From Phenylobacterium sp. (GTDB lineage: Bacteria; Pseudomonadota; Alphaproteobacteria; Caulobacterales; Caulobacteraceae): a stretch of 64,000 nt of DNA. The notes below the pieces were generated by a model. That model made no database searches and had not been told where the DNA came from. It saw nothing but the letters and a program-made list of their open reading frames with translations. Within the stretch, counting starts at the first letter, position 1, and each line of letters starts with the position of its first letter. The stretch covers positions 62,001 to 126,000 of the forward strand of contig NZ_JANXWD010000105.1 in the NCBI RefSeq assembly GCF_025351295.1, in the 5' to 3' direction. A program made the position numbers and the translations under genes. Of the stretch, positions 53,228 to 61,222 are shown piece by piece.

Positions 53228-54492
53228 CCCAGCGCCCGCCAGCCGATATCTCGGCGGCAGAAGCCGTCGGGGAAGTCGATGGCGTCCACGGCGGCATAGG
53301 CCTTGTCGCGGGCCTCCCGCAGGGTGGGCGCGCGGGCGCAGACGTTGAGCACCCGGCCGCCGAAGGCGCGCAGGATGCCGGCCTCATCGGCCTTCGTGCC
53401 GGCGTGGAAGACCGCCACGTCGGGGCCGAAGTCGGCGTCGGCGCCGCGGATCTCGCCGCCGGACCGGGGCTTGTCCGGATAGCCCTGGGCGGCCATGACC
53501 ACGCAGACCGCCGCGTCGTCGCGCCAGGCCGGCGGCGGCATCCCGGCCAGCCGCCCGGTGGCGCAGGCGACGAGGTAGGGCACGAGGTCGCTCTCCAGGC
53601 GCAGCATCAGCACCTGGCACTCCGGGTCGCCGAAACGGACATTGAACTCCACCAGCTTGGGCCCGGCCGCCGTCGCCATCAGCTCCACGAACAGCACCCC
53701 GCGATAGGGCGCCCCGTCCGCGGCGATGCCGGCGAAGGCGGGCTCGGCCAGCCGCTCACGGGTCTGCTCCACCACGGCCGGCGTGAACACCGGGGCCGGC
53801 GAATAGGTCCCCATGCCGCCGGTGTTCGGCCCCCGGTCGCCGTCGAAGGCGCGCTTGTGGTCCTGGGCCCAGCCGAACAGCATCGAGGTCTTGCCGTCAC
53901 AGAGCGCGAACAGCGAGCCGATCTCGCCCTCCAGGAACTCCTCGATCACCACCCGCGCGCCGGCCGCGCCGAACCGGCCGCCGAAGGCGTCGTCGATCGC
54001 CGCCTCGGCCTCGGCCCGATCCGGCGCGATCACCACGCCCTTGCCGGCCGCCAGCCCGTCGGCCTTGATCACATAGGGCGGTTCGAAACGGTCGAGGGCG
54101 GCCTTGGCCGCGGCGGCGTCCCCGCAGACGGCATAGGCGGAGGTCGGCAGGCCGTAGCGGTCGCAGAACGCCTTGGTGAAGGCCTTGGACGACTCCAGCT
54201 GGCCCGCCTGGGCCGTGGGTCCGAAACAGGCGAAGCCCGCCGCCTGCGCCGCATCGGCCAGACCCGCGGCCACCGCCGATTCCGGTCCGATCACCACCAG
54301 ATCCGCGGCGATCTCCCGCGCCAGGGCCACCAGCCCGGCCACATCCGTCGCCGCCACGTCGCGCAGCTCGCACTGCGCCGCCATGCCGGGGTTGCCGGGG
54401 GCGGCGACCAGGCGGCGGACCAGCGGCGAGGCCGCGATCTTCCAGGCCAGGGCATGTTCGCGCCCGCCGGAGCCCACAAGCAGGATGTTCAT
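53224..54492 (-). CDS. purD: Phosphoribosylamine-glycine ligase
   Basis: ATP-grasp enzyme of 422 residues that joins phosphoribosylamine with glycine in purine synthesis. Seen are MNILLVGSGGREHALAWK, PGNPGMAAQCE, DLVVIGPESAVAAGLAD-like region, EFLEGEIGSLFALCDG, the nucleotide region GGMGTYSPAPV and FNVRFGDPECQ. Length and order match PurD fully. It is a single gene with no purine partner nearby. The ATG at 54492 has no obvious strong Shine-Dalgarno sequence. Its 3' end overlaps the SRPBCC gene by four bases. Confidence 0.96.
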   Translation of the reverse strand: MNILLVGSGGREHALAWKIAASPLVRRLVAAPGNPGMAAQCELRDVAATDVAGLVALAREIAADLVVIGPESAVAAGLADAAQAAGFACFGPTAQAGQLESSKAFTKAFCDRYGLPTSAYAVCGDAAAAKAALDRFEPPYVIKADGLAAGKGVVIAPDRAEAEAAIDDAFGGRFGAAGARVVIEEFLEGEIGSLFALCDGKTSMLFGWAQDHKRAFDGDRGPNTGGMGTYSPAPVFTPAVVEQTRERLAEPAFAGIAADGAPYRGVLFVELMATAAGPKLVEFNVRFGDPECQVLMLRLESDLVPYLVACATGRLAGMPPPAWRDDAAVCVVMAAQGYPDKPRSGGEIRGADADFGPDVAVFHAGTKADEAGILRAFGGRVLNVCARAPTLREARDKAYAAVDAIDFPDGFCRRDIGWRALG

Positions 54493-54754
54493 GGGGCGGC
54501 TTTGGCGTGGCGCTCCGGCGGGGTCAAGCCGCCACAACGGCCCCTCGTCCGGCGGGGCGCGGCCACATGGCGCCGGGGCATAGTGTCGCGCATGCCGGCG
54601 CGCCGAGCGGAAAACATCATGTCGCCGCCTCGGCATCGGGCGTTTTCGCCTTAAAGATATCGTGTTCGCTGACCGGCGGCGCCAAGTCGCAGCATCGCCG
54701 GGCTCAACCTGCGCTAAGCTAGGGGTCTCGCTTGGCCAAACGACGGGAGACGGG

Positions 54755-55411
54755 ATGGCCCAAACGACTAACGACAGCGCCGAGCTCGCGCTCGCGCGGC
54801 AGGCGGCGCGCCATCGAGAGGTCGAGCATCGGGTCAAGAACACCCTGCAGCTGATCTCCTCGATCGCCTTGCTGCAGGGCCGCCGGGCGCAGGACGAGGC
54901 TGCGCGCCAGGCGTTGCGGGCCATCCAGCAGCGGGTCGCCGCGGTCAGCGTGGCGCATCGCCACGTCGGCTGGAACGACGATGCCGAGCAGGTGGAGGTC
55001 GCCGCCCTGGTGCGCGAGATCGTCAGCGACCTGGCCGGCTCGGCGGGCCGCGAGGGCGTGGCCATCGACCTGGACCTCGAACCGGTGACCATCCCGGGCC
55101 GCCAGGGGGCCCCGGTGGCGCTGCTGCTCAGCGAGACCGTCGGCAATGCGCTGCGCCACGCCTTCCCCGAGGGCCGCTCCGGCCGGGTCCGCGTGACCCT
55201 GCGCCGGTTGGGCGGGACGTTCGAGCTCAGCGTCGCGGACGACGGCGTCGGTCTGGCGGTGGACGCCACGCCTGCCAGCGGCTTTGGCCTGACCGTCGCT
55301 CAGCTCATGGCCCAGCAGCTCCGCGGCCGGCTGGTCACCGAGCCGGCGCAACCGGGCCTGCGCCTCACCGTGACCGTGCCCATGGACCCCCAGGCTGCGA
55401 CGCGTGGCTAG
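54755..55411 (+). CDS. HWE/HisKA_2 family sensor histidine kinase, soluble
   Basis: Short kinase of 218 residues made only of the dimerisation and ATPase parts. The H box is EVEHRVKNTLQLISS with phospho-acceptor His25; N box is ALLLSETVGNALRHAF; G box VADDGVGLA and SGFGLTVAQL follow. There is no sensory domain or membrane segment, so it must take its input from a partner protein. HWE/HisKA_2 kinases are abundant in alphaproteobacteria (general stress and light responses). The ATG lies behind GGGAGACGGG. A repeat begins at its stop codon. Confidence 0.9.
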   Translation: MAQTTNDSAELALARQAARHREVEHRVKNTLQLISSIALLQGRRAQDEAARQALRAIQQRVAAVSVAHRHVGWNDDAEQVEVAALVREIVSDLAGSAGREGVAIDLDLEPVTIPGRQGAPVALLLSETVGNALRHAFPEGRSGRVRVTLRRLGGTFELSVADDGVGLAVDATPASGFGLTVAQLMAQQLRGRLVTEPAQPGLRLTVTVPMDPQAATRG

Positions 55412-55522
55412 AGCGCGTCAGGCGAAAGTGGATCCCGGTTTCGCCACCCGACGCGCTCTAATTCAAAGAGTGAGAGCCTTTTTATCTGGTTCGAGTGAGT
55501 CCACTTGAACCAGAAAGGCTCT
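55410..55522. repeat. Double-hairpin intergenic repeat
   Basis: Two hairpins in tandem: AGAGCGCGTCAGGCGAAA pairs with TTTCGCCACCCGACGCGCTC (55410-55460), and AGAGCCTTTTTATCTGGTTC pairs with GAACCAGAAAGGCTCT (55473-55522). This architecture is typical of dispersed repeats in Caulobacterales. The following bases to 55658 hold a GAGACG/CGTCTC hairpin but no gene. Confidence 0.75.
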
Positions 55523-55658
55523 GGCGGCCTGCGGCGCGCGGAGACGATCTGATCCCGACGTCGCGCGTCTCGGGGTCAGCTGCGGCCAGGCCGGGCTAGC
55601 CACGAAAGAGCGGGAGCCTTAAGTCAGCGCGCGGGGACGGCGCACAGAAGGCTCTAGG

Positions 55659-57962
55659 ATGACCGATCGGTTGGCGGCGGCGCAGGCGGCGTTGAACGCG
55701 GGGCGCAGGGACGAGGCGATCGCCGAACTGACCGCCGCGGTGACCGAGGATCCCGCCCGCACCGTCCAGGTCTACCGCGCCCTGGTCGTCCAGCTGTATA
55801 CGGCGGGCCGCTTCGCCGAGGGCGCGGAGATGGCCGCCAAGGCCATGGCGCGGCATTCACGCGATTACGACCTGTTGAATACTTACGGGGTGCTGCTGCG
55901 CAAGCTGCGCCGCCAGCCCGAGGCCGTGAAGGTGCTCGAGGCGGCGATCAAGCTCAACCCCAAGACCCTGGCCGCCCAGCAGAACCTGGGCAACGTCCTG
56001 CTCGACCTGAATGACGGCGCCCGCGCCGAAGGGCTGTTCACCAAGCTGGTCCGCGTGGAGCCACGCAACGCCGAATTCGTGCGCCAGCTGGGCCGCTCGC
56101 TGATGAAGCAGGGCAAGGTGGAGCCGGCGCTTTCGCGGCTGCGCCAGGCGGTGACGCTGAAGCGCGACAATATCGACGCCTGGCTCGACATCATCGGAAT
56201 CCTGCACGAGGAGCACCGGCCGGAGGAAGCCGAGATCCAGATCGAAAAGGCCATCGCCGCCAACCCCGACGACCCGCGCCTGCTGGAGGGCAAGGTGATG
56301 ATGATGCGCCGCTCGGGCCAGATGCGCCGCGCAGAGGCCTTCATGGAGGCGCTTCTGCCGACACATGGCGACGCGGCATGGCTGCACAGCCAGCTCGGGG
56401 CGCTGATCTCCGACTGGGACCGGGAGCGCGCCACCGCCCTGCTGCGCCGCGCGGCGCAGCTGGAGCCGGACCGGATCGACTACGCCGCCCTGATGATCGA
56501 GAACCTGGAGCGGACCCGGAGCGGCGACGAAGGCGGCCACATCGAGGAGGCCTATCAGCTCGCCAAGCGGCTCATGCCCCGCAAGGACGAGTTCACCGAC
56601 GCGACCAACAAGATCCTCAACGAGGTCTTCATCCGGGTCTGCGACTTCGACGCCCTCGAACGGATCGGCGACTTCCGCACCCTGGGCCGCGCCTGGGCCT
56701 CGGGCGGCCGGCATTCGGCCCTTCTCAAGCAACTGGCCCGGGTCAGGACCGACGAGGACCGCGCCGAACTGGTGGAGCAGCACCGCATCTGGGGGCGCGC
56801 GGTGGAGACGGCGGCGGCGCGGCGGCCGATCAAGCGGCCCCCGCCGCGGCCGGCCGGCGGCAAGATCCGGCTCGGCTTCATGTCGTCGGACCTGCGCCAG
56901 CACCCGGTCGGTTACTTCGCCCTGCCGCTGTTCGACCACGTCGACACCGAGCGGTTCGAGGTGTTCGTCTACTCCTACTTCCAGGGCAAGGAAGACCCCG
57001 CGATCCGCTACATCACCTCGAAGATCAGCGGCTACCGCTGGTGGCCGGACATCTCCACCGCCCAGGCGGCCGAGCGGATCGCCGAGGACCAGCTCGACAT
57101 ACTGATCGAGCTGGGCGGCTCGACCCACATGAACAAGCTGGACGTCATGGCCTATCGCCCGGCGCCCCTGCAGGCGAGCTGGCTGGGCTATCCGCACTCT
57201 GCGGGGCTGGCGGCCATCGACTACTTCATCTGCGATCCCTACAGCCAGCCGACCCGGCCGGAATATCTGATCGAGACACCGCTGGAGATGCCCAAGACAT
57301 GGCTGGCGCTGGGCCGGGCGTTCTTCTCGGACCGCAACGAGATCACCCCGGGCCTGCCCTCGGAGCGCAAGGGCCACGTCACCTACGGCACCGCCAACAA
57401 CCCGCACAAATACAGCCGCGAGGTGTTGCGCGCCTGGGCCCGGGTGGTGGCCGCCACGCCGGGGGCGAAGTTCGCCGTCATCCGGCCCGAGGGCAGCGGC
57501 GCCAGCTTCCGCGAGAACTTCGCCGCCCAGTTCGCCCTGGAGGGGGTCAGCGCCGACCGCGTCGAGTTCCACGCCATCCGCGGCGCGCACCTGCCCTACT
57601 ATAATGAGATCGACATCTCTCTGGACCCGTTCCCGCTGACCGGCGGCACCACCACGGCCGAGAGCCTGTGGATGGGCGTGCCGCTGATCACCAAGATGGG
57701 CGAGATGTTCCACGAGCGGCTGAGCTATTCGATCCTGTCCAACGCCGGCCTGGGCGACCTCTGCGCCCGCGACATGGACGAATACCAGGCGCTGGCCGTG
57801 GCGCTGGCCGCCGACACCGAGCGCCGCCGCATGCTCCGCACCGGCCTGCGCGACCAGCTCCGCAACTCCCCCCTGGGCCAGACCGAGGAATTCGCCAGGG
57901 ACTTCTACGACATGATCCACGGCGCGGTGACGGCGCGGCTGCCGGCGGCGAAGCGGGCGTAG
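55659..57962 (+). CDS. TPR-containing O-linked GlcNAc transferase, SPINDLY type (GT41)
   Basis: Protein glycosyltransferase candidate of 767 residues. Residues about 1-330 are TPR-like helices (AAQAALNAGRRDEAIAEL, LRKLRRQPEAVKVLEAAIKL, LDLNDGARAEGLFTKLV, each shortened). The GT41 catalytic part (about 400-755) has HPVGYFALPLFDHVD, DILIELGGSTHMNKLDVMA and DPFPLTGGTTTAESLWMGVP, as in SPY/OGT. Homologues in Caulobacter glycosylate flagellins (FlmG) or other proteins; the acceptor here is unknown. It converges on a deoxysugar operon, which could make its donor, but GT41 usually uses UDP-sugars. Confidence 0.9.
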   Translation: MTDRLAAAQAALNAGRRDEAIAELTAAVTEDPARTVQVYRALVVQLYTAGRFAEGAEMAAKAMARHSRDYDLLNTYGVLLRKLRRQPEAVKVLEAAIKLNPKTLAAQQNLGNVLLDLNDGARAEGLFTKLVRVEPRNAEFVRQLGRSLMKQGKVEPALSRLRQAVTLKRDNIDAWLDIIGILHEEHRPEEAEIQIEKAIAANPDDPRLLEGKVMMMRRSGQMRRAEAFMEALLPTHGDAAWLHSQLGALISDWDRERATALLRRAAQLEPDRIDYAALMIENLERTRSGDEGGHIEEAYQLAKRLMPRKDEFTDATNKILNEVFIRVCDFDALERIGDFRTLGRAWASGGRHSALLKQLARVRTDEDRAELVEQHRIWGRAVETAAARRPIKRPPPRPAGGKIRLGFMSSDLRQHPVGYFALPLFDHVDTERFEVFVYSYFQGKEDPAIRYITSKISGYRWWPDISTAQAAERIAEDQLDILIELGGSTHMNKLDVMAYRPAPLQASWLGYPHSAGLAAIDYFICDPYSQPTRPEYLIETPLEMPKTWLALGRAFFSDRNEITPGLPSERKGHVTYGTANNPHKYSREVLRAWARVVAATPGAKFAVIRPEGSGASFRENFAAQFALEGVSADRVEFHAIRGAHLPYYNEIDISLDPFPLTGGTTTAESLWMGVPLITKMGEMFHERLSYSILSNAGLGDLCARDMDEYQALAVALAADTERRRMLRTGLRDQLRNSPLGQTEEFARDFYDMIHGAVTARLPAAKRA

Positions 57963-57967
57963 CGGCA

Positions 57968-58084
57968 GCGCCCCCTGCACCCCTTCGCGGTCCCCCTCCC
58001 CCGTTGGCACGGGGGAGGAACTGTCGCGACTCTGTTCTCAACCGCTTGCGGGGGAGGGGGACCGCGAAGCGGTGGAGGGGGCGC
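57968..58084. repeat. Long palindrome between convergent sugar genes
   Basis: GCGCCCCCTGCACCCCTTCG with GGTCCCCCTCCCCCG on the left pairs with CGGGGGAGGGGGACC and CGAAGCGGTGGAGGGGGCGC on the right, around an irregular centre of about 50 bases. It is probably a bidirectional terminator for the glycosyltransferase and the acetyltransferase operon. Confidence 0.85.
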
Positions 58085-58094
58085 TGCGGCGCGC

Positions 58095-58748
58095 TCAGAG
58101 CCGGAAGTACTCCCCCAGCAGATCGTCCGGCCGCGGCTGGAACGCCAGGTCACCGCCGGCGCCGCGGAAGGCGATGACGCCCGGCGGCACGGTCTTGTTC
58201 ACCGCGCTGACGCCCTGGCTGAGCACCGCGTCGTCGCCGATCATCGAGCGGCCGATGACGGCGGTGTTGGGGTAGAGCACCACCCGGTCGCCGATCACCG
58301 GGATCTGGTCCTTGTGCCGGCCCACGGTCGAATTCTGGTAGAGCACCAGGTAGTTGCCGTAGGTGGCCTTGGCCAGCACGATGCCCACCGAGTGGCCGAT
58401 GTAGAACACCTCCGGCATGGCGATCTCGTAGAACAGGTCGATGCCGTTCAGCGCCTTGTTCATCAGGAACAGCCGCGTCGCCGCCGCGGTATCGCCCGAG
58501 CGCCGGTGGATCGTGTTGGCGAGGTAGTAGAGGAAGATGCAGTGCTGCGAGGACTGCAGCACATTGAACTGGTCCATCCGCCAGGGGGCGCAGGCGTTGA
58601 TGCAGACGTGCATCCGCCCCAGCGCCTCGTCGAGGTGGGCGTCCAGCGCCTTGCGGAACGCCGCCTCGCGGCCGTCGGGCACGATCGCCACGCACTGGGC
58701 GGTGAGGTAGGCCACCAGGCTGTCGCGGGTGTGGTCCAGCAGCTTCAC
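58095..58748 (-). CDS. Serine acetyltransferase-like left-handed beta-helix acyltransferase
   Basis: Acetyltransferase of 217 residues. The N-terminal half is helical (LDEALGRMHVCINA); the C-terminal half has hexapeptide-like turns (VGIVLAKATYGNYLVLYQNS in parts, IPVIGDRVVLYPNTAVIGRS, IGDDAVLSQGVSAVNK) and resembles CysE/serine acetyltransferase-like proteins of sugar clusters. In this setting it probably acetylates a sugar. GTG 58748 overlaps the TGA of the preceding epimerase gene (GTGA), so it is the last gene of the operon. Confidence 0.82.
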   Translation of the reverse strand: MKLLDHTRDSLVAYLTAQCVAIVPDGREAAFRKALDAHLDEALGRMHVCINACAPWRMDQFNVLQSSQHCIFLYYLANTIHRRSGDTAAATRLFLMNKALNGIDLFYEIAMPEVFYIGHSVGIVLAKATYGNYLVLYQNSTVGRHKDQIPVIGDRVVLYPNTAVIGRSMIGDDAVLSQGVSAVNKTVPPGVIAFRGAGGDLAFQPRPDDLLGEYFRL

Positions 58749-59551
58749 GCCTTCAGCCCCTCCAGGTAGGCCGCGACCACATCCTTCACCGGCCGGGCGC
58801 GGACGCCAAGCGCCGTGAGGCGCTCGACCGAGGCGTTGGGCGGCGGCAGCGGATTGGCGGCGCCGGTGAAGCTCACCCACCAGCCGGCCGCCTCGAACAC
58901 CCGGGCGATGTCGGCGTTGGTGGCCAGGGCGCCGGCGGCGACGTTGTAGACCTGGGGCTGGCCGGCCGCGATGGCGATCAGGGCGGCGACGGCGTCGTCC
59001 AGGTGGATGTAGTCGCGGGCGATGTTGGGGCTGGAATTGAGCTTCAGGTCGCGGGTCGCCCGGGCCGCGATCAGCCACTCCGACAGGAAGCCCGGCGCGC
59101 CGTCGGCCCAGTCGTAGACGTTCGACAGCCGCGCCACCGCGCCGCGGCCGCCGGTGCGGGCCAGGCTCAGGTTCTCGCCCAGCGCCTTGGAGAGGTCGTA
59201 GACCCGGCGCGGGTCGGCGGGGTCGAAGACCAGCGGCTCGGCCTCGTGCGCCTGCGGCTTGCGCTGGCCGTCGTAGAGGCGGGTGGAGGAGCAGTAGACC
59301 AGCCGCGTGAACCGATCGGCGCGGATCACCTTGCTGACCAGGCTGGCATGGGCCTCCACCGTGTCGAACGGGCGGGCGTCGTAGTCGGCGGTCAGGCCGG
59401 CGCAGTAGAACACCGTCCCCAGGTCGCGGGTCAGCAGGTCCGGGTCGCCCTTGGCCGGGGCGTAGACCTCCCAGCCGCCGGCCCTCAGCCGCCCTGCCAG
59501 CCGCGCGCCGACGAACCCCGCCGCGCCCACCACGGTGGCGAGGCCGGCCAA
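58745..59551 (-). CDS. NAD-dependent epimerase/dehydratase (sugar 4-ketoreductase candidate)
   Basis: Short-chain extended reductase of about 268 residues. TVVGAAGFVGARLAGRL is the nucleotide motif, LVYCSSTRLYDG has the Ser, and VYDLSKALGENL is the YxxxK site; RDYIHLDDAVAALI is the usual later motif. In this operon it most likely reduces the 4-keto group of the CDP-sugar after dehydration, methylation and epimerisation. The start is uncertain: TTG 59551, five bases after the FkbM stop, or GTG 59533 or 59530; the ATG farther upstream lies in the FkbM gene in another context. Confidence 0.82.
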   Translation of the reverse strand: MAGLATVVGAAGFVGARLAGRLRAGGWEVYAPAKGDPDLLTRDLGTVFYCAGLTADYDARPFDTVEAHASLVSKVIRADRFTRLVYCSSTRLYDGQRKPQAHEAEPLVFDPADPRRVYDLSKALGENLSLARTGGRGAVARLSNVYDWADGAPGFLSEWLIAARATRDLKLNSSPNIARDYIHLDDAVAALIAIAAGQPQVYNVAAGALATNADIARVFEAAGWWVSFTGAANPLPPPNASVERLTALGVRARPVKDVVAAYLEGLKA

Positions 59552-59555
59552 GGCC

Positions 59556-60635
59556 CTAGAGCCCGCCCATGGGGTGGTGCAGCGCCGGGTCCTTGTGGCG
59601 CAGGTACTTGGGGCTGACGTCGCGCACGATGGCATAGCCGGGGCCGTCGAACACCGAGGGGTCCTTCACCGCGATCATGTTGAAGCCGTGCGGCGGGCCT
59701 TCCAGGTGGATGGCGTCCATCGGGATCAGCTCGATGGGCCGGCCGGCCAGGTCGTAGTTCGAGTTGAAGTCGCGCAGGCCGAACAGGCTGTAGCCGTGCC
59801 CGGTCAGCAGCTCGGCGATCGGCGTGTTGGCCAGGCCGTTCGACCAGTCGACATAGTGGCGGTGGACCTCGAACAGGATGTTCGGCCCCTGGCCCTTGGG
59901 CTGGGCCAGGAAGGTCTCCGCGCCCTGCAGCGCGCCCAGTTCGGCGCCCTCGATGTCGAGCACGATCAGGTCCAGGCGATCCACGCCCTGGGCCGCCAGG
60001 TAGTCGGTGATGGTGACGGTCTTGAAGGTGTCGTCGCCTGCCTCGGCGAGCTCGGCGTTGGCGAAGCTGTCGTAGCCGACCAGCTTCAGGTTGGACGAGC
60101 TGTCGTGCCAAAGGCCCTCGGCGCGCGGCAGGATGTTGGTCAGGCCGTTCAGCCCGGCGTTGCGCATCAGCATGCCGCGCTGCTCGGTGTTGGGCTCGAA
60201 GGCGTGCACCACCCCGCCATGGCCGGCGATCTCGCGGGCGATCAGCACCGCGTGGTCGCCGAAATAGGCGCCGCCGATCACCACCTGCCGCGCGCCTCCG
60301 CCTGTCCTTTCCAGACGGGCCAAGTTGACCAGGATGCGGCTGGTCTGGGGTTCCCACGCATGATCCGGGTGTTCCGGCACGGACATCACGAAGTCGCGCG
60401 CGATCTTGGAGCGGTACAGGAATTCGAAGGTGAGGCCGTTCGCCAGCGTCTTGCGCACCACCTGGTCGTCGTCGTAGAGCGCGTCGACCAGCGGGCCGGT
60501 CAGGTCCTCCCGCACATCCACGCCGGGGGCCTCGATCGCGCCCTCGAAGGCGATGAGCTGGCGGATCATGGCCTGGCGCCACGCCTCCGTCTCTCCGATC
60601 CGCGCGAGCGCTTCGAGCGCCTTTTCGTGAGCCAT
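59556..60635 (-). CDS. FkbM family methyltransferase
   Basis: S-adenosylmethionine-dependent O-methyltransferase of 359 residues. An N-terminal extension of about 115 residues precedes the Rossmann start VVIGGAYFGDHAVLIA, then VHAFEPNTEQRGML, DLIVLDIEGAELGALQGAE (in parts) and LFEVHRHYVDW. FkbM enzymes methylate hydroxyls of sugars or secondary metabolites. ATG 60635 is chosen over TTG 60644. It lies between the 3,5-epimerase gene (56 bases upstream) and the reductase gene, so it probably O-methylates the same sugar. Confidence 0.88.
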   Translation of the reverse strand: MAHEKALEALARIGETEAWRQAMIRQLIAFEGAIEAPGVDVREDLTGPLVDALYDDDQVVRKTLANGLTFEFLYRSKIARDFVMSVPEHPDHAWEPQTSRILVNLARLERTGGGARQVVIGGAYFGDHAVLIAREIAGHGGVVHAFEPNTEQRGMLMRNAGLNGLTNILPRAEGLWHDSSSNLKLVGYDSFANAELAEAGDDTFKTVTITDYLAAQGVDRLDLIVLDIEGAELGALQGAETFLAQPKGQGPNILFEVHRHYVDWSNGLANTPIAELLTGHGYSLFGLRDFNSNYDLAGRPIELIPMDAIHLEGPPHGFNMIAVKDPSVFDGPGYAIVRDVSPKYLRHKDPALHHPMGGL

Positions 60636-60691
60636 GGAATCCAAAGTCCGTCTTGATGAGGGGCATCTCTACCAGAGAAGGCCCGGTGTCT

Positions 60692-61222
60692 TCAGCCCCG
60701 GTAGTCGGGGTACGACGCGTCGCGCGCCGAGATCAGTTGCGGGGGCGCCGGCCAGTCGATCTCGAACGCCGGATCGTCCCAGCGGACGCCGGTCTCGTGG
60801 CCGGGAACATAGGCCGGGGCGATCTGGTAGAGCACGTCGGTGTCCGGCTCCAGGGTCAGGAAGCCGTGGGCCACGCCCTCGGGGATCAGCAGGGCCAGCA
60901 GGTTCTCCGCCGAGAGCTCGACGGCGAACCAGCTGTAGCGGGTGGCGCTGTCCGGCCGCAGGTCGAGGGCGACGTCGAAGACCCGGCCGCGGGTCACCCG
61001 CACCAGCTTGGTCTCGGCATGCGGCGCCGCCTGGTAGTGCATCCCGCGCAGGGTGCCGGCCGTCGGGTTGCGCGAGACGCTGGTCTGGGCCGGCTGGAAC
61101 GGGAACCCGGCCTCGGCGAAGTCGTCCGGACAATGCAGGCGCGCGAACAGGCCGCGGTCATCGACGTGCGGCTGGGCCTCGATGTGGATGAGGCCTTCGA
61201 TGTCGGTCCGCTGGAACCGCAT
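60692..61222 (-). CDS. dTDP-4-dehydrorhamnose 3,5-epimerase family protein
   Basis: RmlC-like cupin epimerase of 176 residues. Family marks are PHVDDRGLFARL, SRNPTAGTLRGMHYQ (catalytic His in GMHYQ), VRVTRGRVFDVALDLR with Asp, LIPEGVAHGFLTLEP and YQIAPAYVPGHETGVRWDDP (in parts). In this operon the substrate is more likely a CDP-4-keto-6-deoxy sugar than dTDP-rhamnose, since the pathway begins with CDP-glucose enzymes. The start ATG (61220-61222) shares one base with the upstream methyltransferase stop (TGATG). Confidence 0.9.
   Translation of the reverse strand: MRFQRTDIEGLIHIEAQPHVDDRGLFARLHCPDDFAEAGFPFQPAQTSVSRNPTAGTLRGMHYQAAPHAETKLVRVTRGRVFDVALDLRPDSATRYSWFAVELSAENLLALLIPEGVAHGFLTLEPDTDVLYQIAPAYVPGHETGVRWDDPAFEIDWPAPPQLISARDASYPDYRG

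Noticed and set aside
51733..54654. Long plus-strand open frame spanning the kinase-like gene, the SRPBCC gene and purD
   Set aside because: It crosses several well-supported genes, has low-complexity Gly/Arg/Ala translation and no start signal; it is GC-driven.
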